A stretch of DNA of 6,051 nucleotides from contig JACXTQ010000145.1 of assembly GCA_016919605.1 (NCBI GenBank), positions 1-6,051 of the forward strand. The letters run 5' to 3'. The translations under genes and the position numbers were made by a program. Shown piece by piece: positions 1-6,051 of the stretch. Origin of the DNA: Methylovulum sp. (GTDB taxonomy: Bacteria; Pseudomonadota; Gammaproteobacteria; Methylococcales; Methylomonadaceae). The notes beneath the pieces were generated by a model, which was not told where the DNA came from, made no database searches, and worked only from the letters and a program-made list of their open reading frames with translations. Each line of letters starts with the position of its first letter. Position 1 is the first letter of the stretch.

Positions 1-79
1 AAGGTTGTATGGTGTTGGCACACTGGCATAAGCCGGTCCAGTTTGTTGGGGAATAATCAGGTAGGTTTTCCAGGCTCAT
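1..79 (-). CDS. 5' end of an unidentified downstream gene (partial)
   Basis: An ATG at 79..77 opens a frame that stays open to the window edge, giving 26 residues that begin MSLENLPDYSPTNWTG. It lies 34 bases after the stop of the allophanate hydrolase gene, on the same strand, with no visible terminator between them, so it may be the last or a later gene of the same operon. The upstream bases (TGTAGAA) are a poor ribosome binding site. A second ATG in another frame at 29..27, with TGGA eight or so bases upstream, is an alternative start. I do not recognise the protein from so short a piece, and the frame could be open by chance. No function is proposed. Confidence 0.4.
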   Translation of the reverse strand, partial: MSLENLPDYSPTNWTGLCQCANTIQP

Positions 80-84
80 TTCTA

Positions 85-103
85 CAGCAATCAGTCAGCA
101 ATC
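85..103. repeat. Direct repeat CAGCAATC, 11-base period
   Basis: CAGCAATC occurs at 85..92 and again at 96..103, separated by AGT, so the period is 11 bases, about one helical turn. It lies in the 34-base gap between the allophanate hydrolase stop and the next ATG. It may be a chance repeat. A protein-binding site is possible but not supported by anything else. Confidence 0.3.
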
Positions 104-113
104 CGTAAGATTT

Positions 114-1928
114 CTATTTAGCTTTCAGATAATTGCGCCAACCTCCAAAGCGGGTAATTTCAACCGATTTTATAATCGGATAGTTTTCGCATAAAAAACC
201 GTATTCCGATCGACCATCTTCCAGTTCTACGGAGCCAATGCAAAGCGGGCTTTTAATGTTGGCGATAAAATTCGCCCAATTTTCCTTGGGTAAATCCCAC
301 AACTCCAGTTCGATCGTCTGTCCTTGCTCTTCATCACGCACCAAGCCCGGACGTTCTGGCGGTGCAATTGCCAAAGCAAATAATCGGTAATTAGGCGAAG
401 TGCAGCTTGTAGCATAAAACTTAGCGCCAAGATCAAGTAATTGCCGATTTAACGGCAAGCCATGCATATGTGCGCCGCAAACTGCTATGCGCTGGTAACG
501 GTTCGAATCAGCAAATAAATTTCCTCTAAGCTCGGCATCGGACGCTCTTGTTACCGCCTCATCCGTATGCAATTCCTCAATACGTTTGGCGAAAGCCAGC
601 AAACGTAAGTCCGACATCGCTTGAGCAAATAGAGTAACGCCAAACGGCAGACCATTTTTATAAAATCCCGATGGCATCGCTACCGCACATAAATCCAGCA
701 AATTCATATAATTGGTGTAATAACCCAAGTTGCTGTTCAACTGCACAGGATCGGCAAGTACTTCTTCGATCCTGTAAATACAGGGTGCTGTTGGCACAAC
801 GATACATGACAAACCGCTCACTACCGAAAGCGCAATTTGTTTTAACTGTTGCAAGCGATGCAAAGCATCGAAAGCATCAAGCGCATTTTTTTCTTTGGCA
901 CCGGACAGTACTTGAAGTATAACTGGATGCAATTGCTCCGGAAAAGCTTCAACAAAGTGACGAATTCCGGCATAACGTTCTGCAATCCACGGGCCTTCAT
1001 AAAGCAAGGCCGCCGCTTCCAGAAAAGGTTGGAAATCGATTTCTACGACTTCGCCCAAAGTTTGTAGTTTGGCGATAGTTTGCGTAAATAACGCAGAGCT
1101 TTCTGGATCACCAAAATACTGTAGCTGTTCGGGTTTGGGTACGCCAAAGCGTAATTGTGCCGTTGCCATCATACCGGCATCTAAGCCTTGGCGGTCATTA
1201 CGGGCATAGCTGTCGTTAGTGTCGTAGGCGTTGACTATGTCGAATAAGTATTCGGCCTCAGCGAGAGTTTGGCTAAAAATCGATACGCAATCCAAGCTTT
1301 TGCAGGCGGGGACAACGCCGCTGCAACTGAGTAAACCCCGCGTGGGTTTTAAGCCGACGATATTATTAAATCCGGCTGGCACGCGCCCAGAACCAGCGGT
1401 GTCTGTGCCTAGCGAAAAACTGACGATATTTAAGGCCACCGCCACCGCCGAACCGGAGCTGGAACCACCAGAAATGTAATCAGGGTTGATGGCGTTTTTG
1501 CAAATGCCGTAAGGCTCAGGCGAGCGTGTGCCAGTCAGGCCAGTAGCAAATTGATCCATATTGGTTTTGCCGATCAGCACCGCGCCCGCGTCGATCAACT
1601 TTTGGACAACGAATGCCGATTTTGCGGGTAGGTAGCTGAAACCAGGGCAAGCGGCGGTGGTTGGTAGTTCGACGCAATCAATATTGTCTTTGACGGCAAA
1701 CGGGATGCCGTACAGGGGTAAATCGTGCGGGTCCAAATCTTCCAGTTTTTTTGCTTGCGCCATGAGCGTACTTTCGGCGTGCAAGTTAATCCAGATATTA
1801 TGGCTTTTAAAATCTTTAACCCGCGCCAAGCTTTGCTTAATGACTGCCGATACTGTGGTCGTGCCGTCCAGATAGGCTTGTCTTAATGAAAACAGGTCAA
1901 ACGATAAATTATCAGCTGAAGTATTCAA
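114..1928 (-). CDS. atzF: Allophanate hydrolase (AtzF type)
   Basis: This cytoplasmic enzyme hydrolyses allophanate (urea-1-carboxylate) to ammonia and carbon dioxide, the last step of biuret and s-triazine breakdown. The 604 residues match the roughly 605 of Pseudomonas AtzF. The N-terminal amidase-signature domain (about 1-455) holds the expected Ser-cisSer-Lys triad: K80 in GIPFAVKDNID, S156 in the GGSSSGS motif and S180 in GTDTAGSGR. Y310 and R318 have the eight-residue spacing of the Tyr/Arg pair I recall as binding substrate in characterised allophanate hydrolases. The C-terminal domain (about 475-600) that marks this family against ordinary amidases is complete, with H487 in GAHMHGLPLN aligning with its catalytic histidine. 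The start is TTG at 1928..1926: an in-frame TAG lies eight codons upstream, no ATG or GTG lies between, and the next in-frame ATG is codon 56. The upstream AGAG is a weak ribosome binding site. It is the only gene here separated by a real gap from the gene before it. The neighbouring biuret hydrolase would supply its substrate; urea carboxylase is the other known source but is not seen here. Confidence 0.96.
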   Translation of the reverse strand: MNTSADNLSFDLFSLRQAYLDGTTTVSAVIKQSLARVKDFKSHNIWINLHAESTLMAQAKKLEDLDPHDLPLYGIPFAVKDNIDCVELPTTAACPGFSYLPAKSAFVVQKLIDAGAVLIGKTNMDQFATGLTGTRSPEPYGICKNAINPDYISGGSSSGSAVAVALNIVSFSLGTDTAGSGRVPAGFNNIVGLKPTRGLLSCSGVVPACKSLDCVSIFSQTLAEAEYLFDIVNAYDTNDSYARNDRQGLDAGMMATAQLRFGVPKPEQLQYFGDPESSALFTQTIAKLQTLGEVVEIDFQPFLEAAALLYEGPWIAERYAGIRHFVEAFPEQLHPVILQVLSGAKEKNALDAFDALHRLQQLKQIALSVVSGLSCIVVPTAPCIYRIEEVLADPVQLNSNLGYYTNYMNLLDLCAVAMPSGFYKNGLPFGVTLFAQAMSDLRLLAFAKRIEELHTDEAVTRASDAELRGNLFADSNRYQRIAVCGAHMHGLPLNRQLLDLGAKFYATSCTSPNYRLFALAIAPPERPGLVRDEEQGQTIELELWDLPKENWANFIANIKSPLCIGSVELEDGRSEYGFLCENYPIIKSVEITRFGGWRNYLKAK

Positions 1929-1986
1929 GGTTAATTCTCTACAAGTTGGAGACTAAAAAACTGCTGGCTAATTGGCGGGCATTTAC
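1929..1986 (-). other. 58-base gap between ATPase and allophanate hydrolase genes
   Basis: This is the longest non-coding stretch between recognised genes. On the coding strand it has a six-T run (1960..1955), but no GC-rich stem precedes it, so it does not look like an intrinsic terminator. A weak four-base-pair stem is possible between UCUC (1952..1949) and GAGA (1939..1936), with a nine-base loop. It would cover the only candidate ribosome binding site of the TTG-started gene. I see no convincing promoter. Confidence 0.4.
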
Positions 1987-3525
1987 TTAATGACCTGCCA
2001 TTTTCAAACCTATTTCATCCATGTTGGCTTGTGCTATGGGGGCTTCATAACGCAGTTGGCCTTCAAATATCACCGCGATACGGTCACTGAGTTCCAACAA
2101 TTCGTCGAGGTCTTCGCTGACCAGCAAAACAGCGACCCCGCGATTACGCACCTCCATCAATTGGCGGCGAATTTCGGCGGTAGCGGCAAAATCGAGGCCG
2201 AAACAGGGGTTGGCGGTGATTAACAAATCCACTTCGCCGGATATTTCCCGCGCCAACACTAAACGTTGCACATTCCCGCCCGATAAAGTTTCAATCCAGC
2301 GTTCTGGTTCAGGCGGACGAACATGGTAACGATCTATTAATTTCAAGGCGTGGGCTTTGAGTGCTTGACGGTTAAGGAACCATCGCCAGCGTGTATAACG
2401 GGGTTGGTCAAAAATTCGTAAGGCCAGATTTTCAACTAGGTTCATGCGCGGCACACAGGCGTTTCGTAGCGGCTCTTCCGGAAGACAATACAGTTTATGT
2501 CTCGCCATTTCCTCCCGGCTGGCGGTATAAGTTTCGCCGAAGACACGGATGTCGCCGCTATCAGGGCTGCGTTGTCCAGATAGCACTTGAACCAGTTCGC
2601 TCTGACCATTGCCGGATACGCCAGCAATGCCGAGTATTTCGCCGCCATGTAACTTTAGGCTTATGCCATCCACCGCTACTGTGCCGCTATCGTTGGAGGC
2701 GACAAGCTGATGAATATCCAGCCGAATATCGCCTTTTATTGCCAACTCACGTGCGCCAGTAGATGCGATTTCTTCATTACCCACCATCAGCTCCGCCAGC
2801 ATGGCGGGTGTTTTTTCTGCCAGCGGGCCGCTATAGGTCAGCTTACCACGGCGAAGGATGCTGACATCATCGGCAAAATTCATCACTTCACGGAATTTGT
2901 GGGTGATGATCAGGACGCTTAGGTTTTTGCTACGTGTCCACTCTTTTAGCATGTCGAGGACTTCATCGGCTTCCTGCGGGGTTAGCACCGACGTTGGTTC
3001 ATCTAGGATCAATATTTCCGGCTGCAAAAAAAGCTGTTTGAGGATTTCAACTTTTTGTTTTTCTCCGGCCGCCAAGGCACTGGCTTTTTTGTGTAGGGGA
3101 ATCTGGAAAGGCATTTCTGCCATTAAGCTTTCAAGATGTTGTTTTTCTTTCTGCCAATTGATGATTTTCGGGATAGGCGAACGTGACAACACAAGGTTTT
3201 CCAGAACGGTCATTTCAGGGACTAAGGTGAAATGCTGGTAAACCATGCCTAGGCCATGCTGGTGGGCATCGCGGGTATTGTTGATTTCGCGTTCGTGGTT
3301 GCCAATCAGCACGCTTCCCTCATCGGCGTGGTAATACCCCATGATACATTTGACCAAGGTGCTTTTTCCTGCACCGTTTCCGCCCAGTAAAGCATGGAAT
3401 GAGCCACGTTGTAGCTGGAAGGATATATTGTCCAGTACGCGTAAAGCCCCGAAGCTTTTGCAAAGATTGATCACTTCCAACGCTGTCGCGCTTTGGTAAG
3501 GGCTAGTTAAAGCCTCGGCAGTCAT
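1987..3525 (-). CDS. ABC transporter ATP-binding protein, double-domain, BMP/nucleoside type
   Basis: This 512-residue protein has two fused nucleotide-binding domains and would drive import through the two permeases encoded just upstream, at the inner face of the membrane. Domain 1 (about 15-250) has Walker A GGNGAGKST (48-56), Q-loop Q97, Walker B ILILDEP (171-177) with E176, and H-loop H209. Its signature reads LAAGE (151-155) instead of LSxGQ/E. Domain 2 (about 267-512) has a standard signature LSGGN (414-418), but its Walker A is GVSGNGQS with Q308 in place of lysine. Its Walker B reads LLITANP, with A438 and N439 in place of Asp-Glu, and S470-E471 replaces the H-loop histidine. A degenerate second half is usual in the sugar and nucleoside importers of this group. 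Layout and motifs fit the YufO/NupA/RnsB type rather than sugar-type RbsA, given the partner permeases. The ATG overlaps the stop of the hydrolase gene (ATGA, 3525..3522), with CAGG seven bases upstream. The substrate is inferred from context to be biuret or a related ureide. Confidence 0.93.
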   Translation of the reverse strand: MTAEALTSPYQSATALEVINLCKSFGALRVLDNISFQLQRGSFHALLGGNGAGKSTLVKCIMGYYHADEGSVLIGNHEREINNTRDAHQHGLGMVYQHFTLVPEMTVLENLVLSRSPIPKIINWQKEKQHLESLMAEMPFQIPLHKKASALAAGEKQKVEILKQLFLQPEILILDEPTSVLTPQEADEVLDMLKEWTRSKNLSVLIITHKFREVMNFADDVSILRRGKLTYSGPLAEKTPAMLAELMVGNEEIASTGARELAIKGDIRLDIHQLVASNDSGTVAVDGISLKLHGGEILGIAGVSGNGQSELVQVLSGQRSPDSGDIRVFGETYTASREEMARHKLYCLPEEPLRNACVPRMNLVENLALRIFDQPRYTRWRWFLNRQALKAHALKLIDRYHVRPPEPERWIETLSGGNVQRLVLAREISGEVDLLITANPCFGLDFAATAEIRRQLMEVRNRGVAVLLVSEDLDELLELSDRIAVIFEGQLRYEAPIAQANMDEIGLKMAGH

Positions 3526-4211
3526 GAAATCGCCTGGATGAAGCTTTCTGAATCCGATACCGCACCAAAAACCCCGCCTTGCATTTTGATCATGTTCAAT
3601 GCCGCCAAATGGTTACCATAATCGGTTGCGCCACAACAATCCGCCAGCAATACGCATTCATAGCCACGGTCATTCGCATCGCGCATGGTGGTATGGACGC
3701 ATACGTCGGTGGTGATGCCTGTCAGGACGATATTGGCTACACCGAGCGTGTTCAGCAATAAATCCAGATCGGTGGCATAAAACGAGCCTTTGCCGGGTTT
3801 GTCGATGATCGGCTCGCCGGGTAAAGGCGCCAATTCAGGGATGATGTCCCAGCCAGGTTCACCGCGTACCAAAATTCGTCCACAAGGGCCTTCGTCACCA
3901 ATGCCCGCACCGATTTGTTGGCTACGCCAGCGTTTATTTTTCGGTAAATCGGACAAATCAGGACGATGCCCTTCGCGGGTATGAATGATATGGAAGCCTT
4001 GCTGGCGGCAAGCGGCTAAGACGCTTTTTATCGGCTCGATAGGTGCGCGGGTGAGTGATAAATCATAGCCCATCTTATCGACATAACCGCCTTCACCGCA
4101 GAAATCGAACTGCATATCGATGATAATCAGGCAAGTGTTTTCTGGCCGTAAATCACCGTTATAAGGATAAGGGTAGGGTTCGCTTTTTAAAAAGGTATTC
4201 ATAGGTGTCAT
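3522..4211 (-). CDS. biuH: Cysteine hydrolase, probable biuret amidohydrolase
   Basis: This is a 229-residue isochorismatase-fold amidohydrolase, expected to cleave biuret to allophanate and ammonia in the cytoplasm. The family triad is clear: D32 in LIIIDMQ, K138 in IIDKPGKGSF and nucleophile C171 in TGITTDVCVHTT. The 106- and 33-residue spacings equal those I recall for the Rhizobium leguminosarum biuret hydrolase. Long blocks also agree with that enzyme from memory: YPYPYNGDLRP near the start, GHRPDLSDLPKNKRWRS (81-97), IGAGIGDEGPCGRIL (100-114), and DCCGATDYGNH with Q211 in MQGGVFG. Pyrimidine-pathway RutB and N-carbamoylsarcosine amidohydrolase share the fold, but the adjacent allophanate hydrolase favours biuret. 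A triuret hydrolase is a closer alternative that motifs alone cannot exclude. The gene begins four bases after the upstream permease stop and overlaps the ATPase start by four bases, so its translation is probably coupled to both. Codon 4 is an alternative ATG (4202..4200). Confidence 0.88.
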   Translation of the reverse strand: MTPMNTFLKSEPYPYPYNGDLRPENTCLIIIDMQFDFCGEGGYVDKMGYDLSLTRAPIEPIKSVLAACRQQGFHIIHTREGHRPDLSDLPKNKRWRSQQIGAGIGDEGPCGRILVRGEPGWDIIPELAPLPGEPIIDKPGKGSFYATDLDLLLNTLGVANIVLTGITTDVCVHTTMRDANDRGYECVLLADCCGATDYGNHLAALNMIKMQGGVFGAVSDSESFIQAIS

Positions 4212-4213
4212 TG

Positions 4214-4217
4214 CCTC
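4214..4217 (-). promoter_or_regulatory. Ribosome binding site GAGG of the hydrolase gene, badly spaced
   Basis: GAGG reads from 4217 to 4214 and overlaps the stop codon of the upstream permease. It is only two bases from the ATG at 4211 but eleven from the in-frame ATG at 4202, so neither spacing is ideal. Translation may rely on ribosomes finishing the permease and restarting. If initiation is mainly at 4202, the protein loses its first three residues. Confidence 0.45.
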
Positions 4218-5142
4218 ATTTGGTGATGGAAAGCTCGCCAGGAACGCCAGCTAAAGTACGCTGCGGTGAGCAGGTGACTATCATTAATATAAGAGTGAGT
4301 ACATAAGGGGCGGCGTTGAATAGATAATAGCCGCTTGAGAAACCAACCGATTGTAGGGCAGGGCCTAATGCGCCCGCACCACCAAACAAAAGGGCAGCAT
4401 ACAAACAGCGCATGGGATCCCAACGGGCAAACACAACCAGCGCGACGGCAATTAATCCTTGTCCGCTGGATAAACCTTCATTCCAGCTGCCAGGATAATA
4501 CAAGGATAGAAATGCGCCGCCGACTCCGGCAAGAAAGCCGCCAATCATCGTCGCCACCATCCGCACCCGATTGACCGAAAAACCTAAGGCATCCGCTGCG
4601 TCACTGCTATCGCCAACCGTACGTAGCATCAAACCCCAGCGTGTGCTCGATAACACCCATGATAATAAAGGCGCGAGCAAAAGCCCGAACAGAAACAGCA
4701 CATTAATCTCTAGGGCGGCTCTGACTTGGGGAATATCGCTCCAGTTACCAAAACCAATCGCTGGCAAATGTGGGGCAGTGGGTTGTATATAAGGTTTGCC
4801 AAAAAAGAATGCGACACCGATCCCGAACAGCATCAGGGCAATGCCGACTGCTATATCGTTGACTTTTTTAAACTGGCAAACCCACGCATGGAGTAGCCCT
4901 AGCAGCATACCCGTACATCCGGCAGCAAATACACCTAACCAAGGCGAACCACTGAGATAAGAAACAGCATAAGCGGTCATCGCACCCAAAACAAGATTAC
5001 CTTCTTGCCCCAGATTGGTCCGTCCGCTTTTTTCAGTTAAGCATTCGCCAAGGCTAACAAACAAATACGGCGTGCTCGCCCGAATTGCGCCACCCAATAT
5101 GGCTAAGGGGACACCCCACCAACCTAAAATGGTTTCAGTCAT
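4216..5142 (-). CDS. ABC transporter permease, BMP/nucleoside type (NupC/YufQ-like)
   Basis: This 308-residue inner-membrane protein has about eight hydrophobic segments (roughly 10-33, 49-64, 67-88, 96-115, 147-165, 195-215, 228-262 and 272-292). Family marks of the BPD_transp_2 permeases are visible. The ECLTEKSGRTNLGQEG stretch (33-48) corresponds to the usual E-R-x-G-x-x-N-L-G-x-E-G. The cytoplasmic loop LRTVGDSSDAADALGFSVNR (173-192) is the likely ATPase-coupling region. The stretch SSGQGLIAVALVVFARWDP (225-243) is typical of the shorter partner of the permease pair. It would form half of the import channel with the product of the overlapping upstream gene. Its ATG lies in a four-base ATGA overlap with that gene's stop (5142..5139) and has the best ribosome binding site of the window. 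The substrate cannot be read from a permease; the neighbouring hydrolase suggests biuret. Confidence 0.93.
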   Translation of the reverse strand: MTETILGWWGVPLAILGGAIRASTPYLFVSLGECLTEKSGRTNLGQEGNLVLGAMTAYAVSYLSGSPWLGVFAAGCTGMLLGLLHAWVCQFKKVNDIAVGIALMLFGIGVAFFFGKPYIQPTAPHLPAIGFGNWSDIPQVRAALEINVLFLFGLLLAPLLSWVLSSTRWGLMLRTVGDSSDAADALGFSVNRVRMVATMIGGFLAGVGGAFLSLYYPGSWNEGLSSGQGLIAVALVVFARWDPMRCLYAALLFGGAGALGPALQSVGFSSGYYLFNAAPYVLTLILMIVTCSPQRTLAGVPGELSITK

Positions 5143-6051
5143 GTCCGGCTCCTTTCGTCACAGAGTAATTTCAAACGCCCGTATAACGTTTCGCTTAACA
5201 GGATCACGATAAAAATAATGCCTTGTAGAATGAAGACGGTCGCATCAGGTAAATGATGGCTGCGTTGCAGCAAGCCAGCACTCGCGGAAATGCCACCTAA
5301 TAAGATAGCCACAGGAATGACGGTCAGTGGATTTTGCCTAGCGAGAAAGGCAACCAGGATACCCGCATAACCGTATCCTGCCGCTAAAGACCCGTTCGCT
5401 GTACCGTGGATGGCGGCGACTTCGATCATTCCCGCCAAACCCGCTGCGGCTCCGGCAAAAAAACACGTCATAACGGTCAAACGGCCTACCGGAAGCCCGA
5501 CGATCTTAGCGGTGCGGATATTGCCGCCGATGATACGCACGGCAAATCCCAACGTGGTTTGCTGGAAAATGAGATAGTAAAGCAGGCAGAGCACCAAACC
5601 GAATACCAGACCCCAGTGCACACCTAGTGCAGGTATGTCCGTAATCATATTGGCACTGCCTATCGGCATGGTTGCGGGTTTGTTCAAGCTCTGCGGGTCA
5701 CGCATCGGGCCGGTGATGAGATGGTTCAATAAAGCGATAGCGATATAGTTAAATAATAGGCTGGTGATGGTCTCGTTAACCCCCCGATAGTGTTTTAACC
5801 ATCCGGTACTAGCAATCCAAAGGCCACCAGAAACGGCAGCAGCAAGAACCATCGCCACCATAACCAACCAAGGCGCATTGCCATTTAAGGATAAGCCTAT
5901 CGAGGCGGCTGCAATACCGCCTATAACCAAAGCACCTTCACCGCCGATCATAATCAAGCCTAGCCGTGCAGGTAAGGCTGTGCATAAGGCCGTCAGCATC
6001 AATGGTGCAGCCCTTTCCAAAGTATTCCGCCAAGAAAAAGAGCTACCGAAA
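5139..6051 (-). CDS. ABC transporter permease, BMP/nucleoside type (NupB/YufP-like), N-terminus missing
   Basis: The frame is open from the window edge, so 303 residues are visible (FGSSFSWRNTLERAAPLMLT and on) and the start lies beyond 6051. A TTG at 6020 could be mistaken for the start, but the residues before it already match the family, where a similar segment precedes PLxLTxL. Proteins of this type are usually around 350 residues, so some 50 may be missing. Counting from the first visible residue, IGGEG (35-39) matches the family's N-I-G-A-E-G site. GVNETITSLLFNYIA (90-104) is the characteristic segment of the longer permease. GFAVRIIGGNIRTAKIVGL (168-186) is the probable ATPase-coupling loop, and GYGYAGILVAFLARQNPL (225-242) is also typical. 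Many hydrophobic segments show it is an integral inner-membrane protein. It pairs with the permease encoded immediately downstream (ATGA overlap). The BMP-type substrate-binding lipoprotein that should belong to the system is not in the window. Confidence 0.92.
   Translation of the reverse strand, partial: FGSSFSWRNTLERAAPLMLTALCTALPARLGLIMIGGEGALVIGGIAAASIGLSLNGNAPWLVMVAMVLAAAVSGGLWIASTGWLKHYRGVNETITSLLFNYIAIALLNHLITGPMRDPQSLNKPATMPIGSANMITDIPALGVHWGLVFGLVLCLLYYLIFQQTTLGFAVRIIGGNIRTAKIVGLPVGRLTVMTCFFAGAAAGLAGMIEVAAIHGTANGSLAAGYGYAGILVAFLARQNPLTVIPVAILLGGISASAGLLQRSHHLPDATVFILQGIIFIVILLSETLYGRLKLLCDERSRT
5149..5155 (-). promoter_or_regulatory. Strong ribosome binding site AAAGGAG of the second permease gene
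   Basis: AAAGGAG reads from 5155 to 5149, inside the last codons of the upstream permease, six bases before the ATG at 5142. It fixes that start and is the closest match to the Shine-Dalgarno consensus among the starts in this window. Confidence 0.8.

Noticed and set aside
15..33. Sigma-54-like sequence TTGGCAC on the plus strand, as nitrogen genes often use sigma-54
   Set aside because: The GC element is not at the required ten-base distance (the bases there are TA), and the site would point away from a frame read on the other strand.
1955..1960. T run on the coding strand as a terminator between ATPase and atzF
   Set aside because: No GC-rich inverted repeat precedes it. The neighbouring GCC-rich bases do not pair with each other.
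2391..2762. 123-codon plus-strand reading frame
   Set aside because: It is also opposite the ATPase gene, is rich in arginine and cysteine, and has no recognisable motif. It is a shadow of the real gene.
2858..3241. 127-codon plus-strand reading frame
   Set aside because: It lies wholly opposite the well-supported ATPase gene, its translation resembles no family I know, and no ribosome binding site or promoter supports it.
3522..4211. Hydrolase as ureidoacrylate amidohydrolase RutB of pyrimidine breakdown
   Set aside because: It has the same fold and triad type, but no other rut-like gene is present. The adjacent allophanate hydrolase and the conserved blocks fit biuret hydrolase better.
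6018..6020. TTG at 6020 as the true start of the first permease
   Set aside because: The frame stays open to the window edge, and the residues before it (FGSSFSWRNT) fit the family's conserved lead-in. The gene is therefore truncated by the window, not started there.

Overview
The window carries one minus-strand gene cluster, read from high to low coordinates. Its proteins point to a bacterium that takes up a small nitrogen-rich compound, most likely biuret, and breaks it down for nitrogen. The moderate base composition and the close match of the allophanate hydrolase and cysteine hydrolase to proteins I recall from Pseudomonas and Rhizobium suggest a proteobacterium. The sequence does not allow a firmer assignment.

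Layout in transcription order: (1) a membrane permease of the BMP/nucleoside type, whose N-terminus lies beyond position 6051; (2) a second permease of the partner type (5142 to 4216), overlapping the first by four bases (ATGA); (3) an isochorismatase-fold cysteine hydrolase resembling biuret hydrolase BiuH (4211 to 3522), four bases downstream; (4) a double-domain ABC ATPase (3525 to 1987), again with an ATGA overlap; (5) allophanate hydrolase AtzF (1928 to 114), starting at TTG after a 58-base gap; (6) the open 5' end of a further reading frame (79 to 1), 34 bases on, running off the window. I see no terminator or promoter between these genes, so they are probably one operon whose promoter lies beyond position 6051. 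No stretch over 300 bases lacks a gene.

Inferred joint function: the two permeases and the ATPase form the membrane core of an importer, with the substrate-binding lipoprotein presumably encoded outside the window. BiuH would cleave biuret to allophanate and ammonia. AtzF would then convert allophanate to ammonia and carbon dioxide, for a total of three ammonia per biuret. The hydrolase gene sits between two transporter genes and is tightly coupled to both. This ties the transporter's substrate to the hydrolase, although the family's best-known members carry nucleosides.
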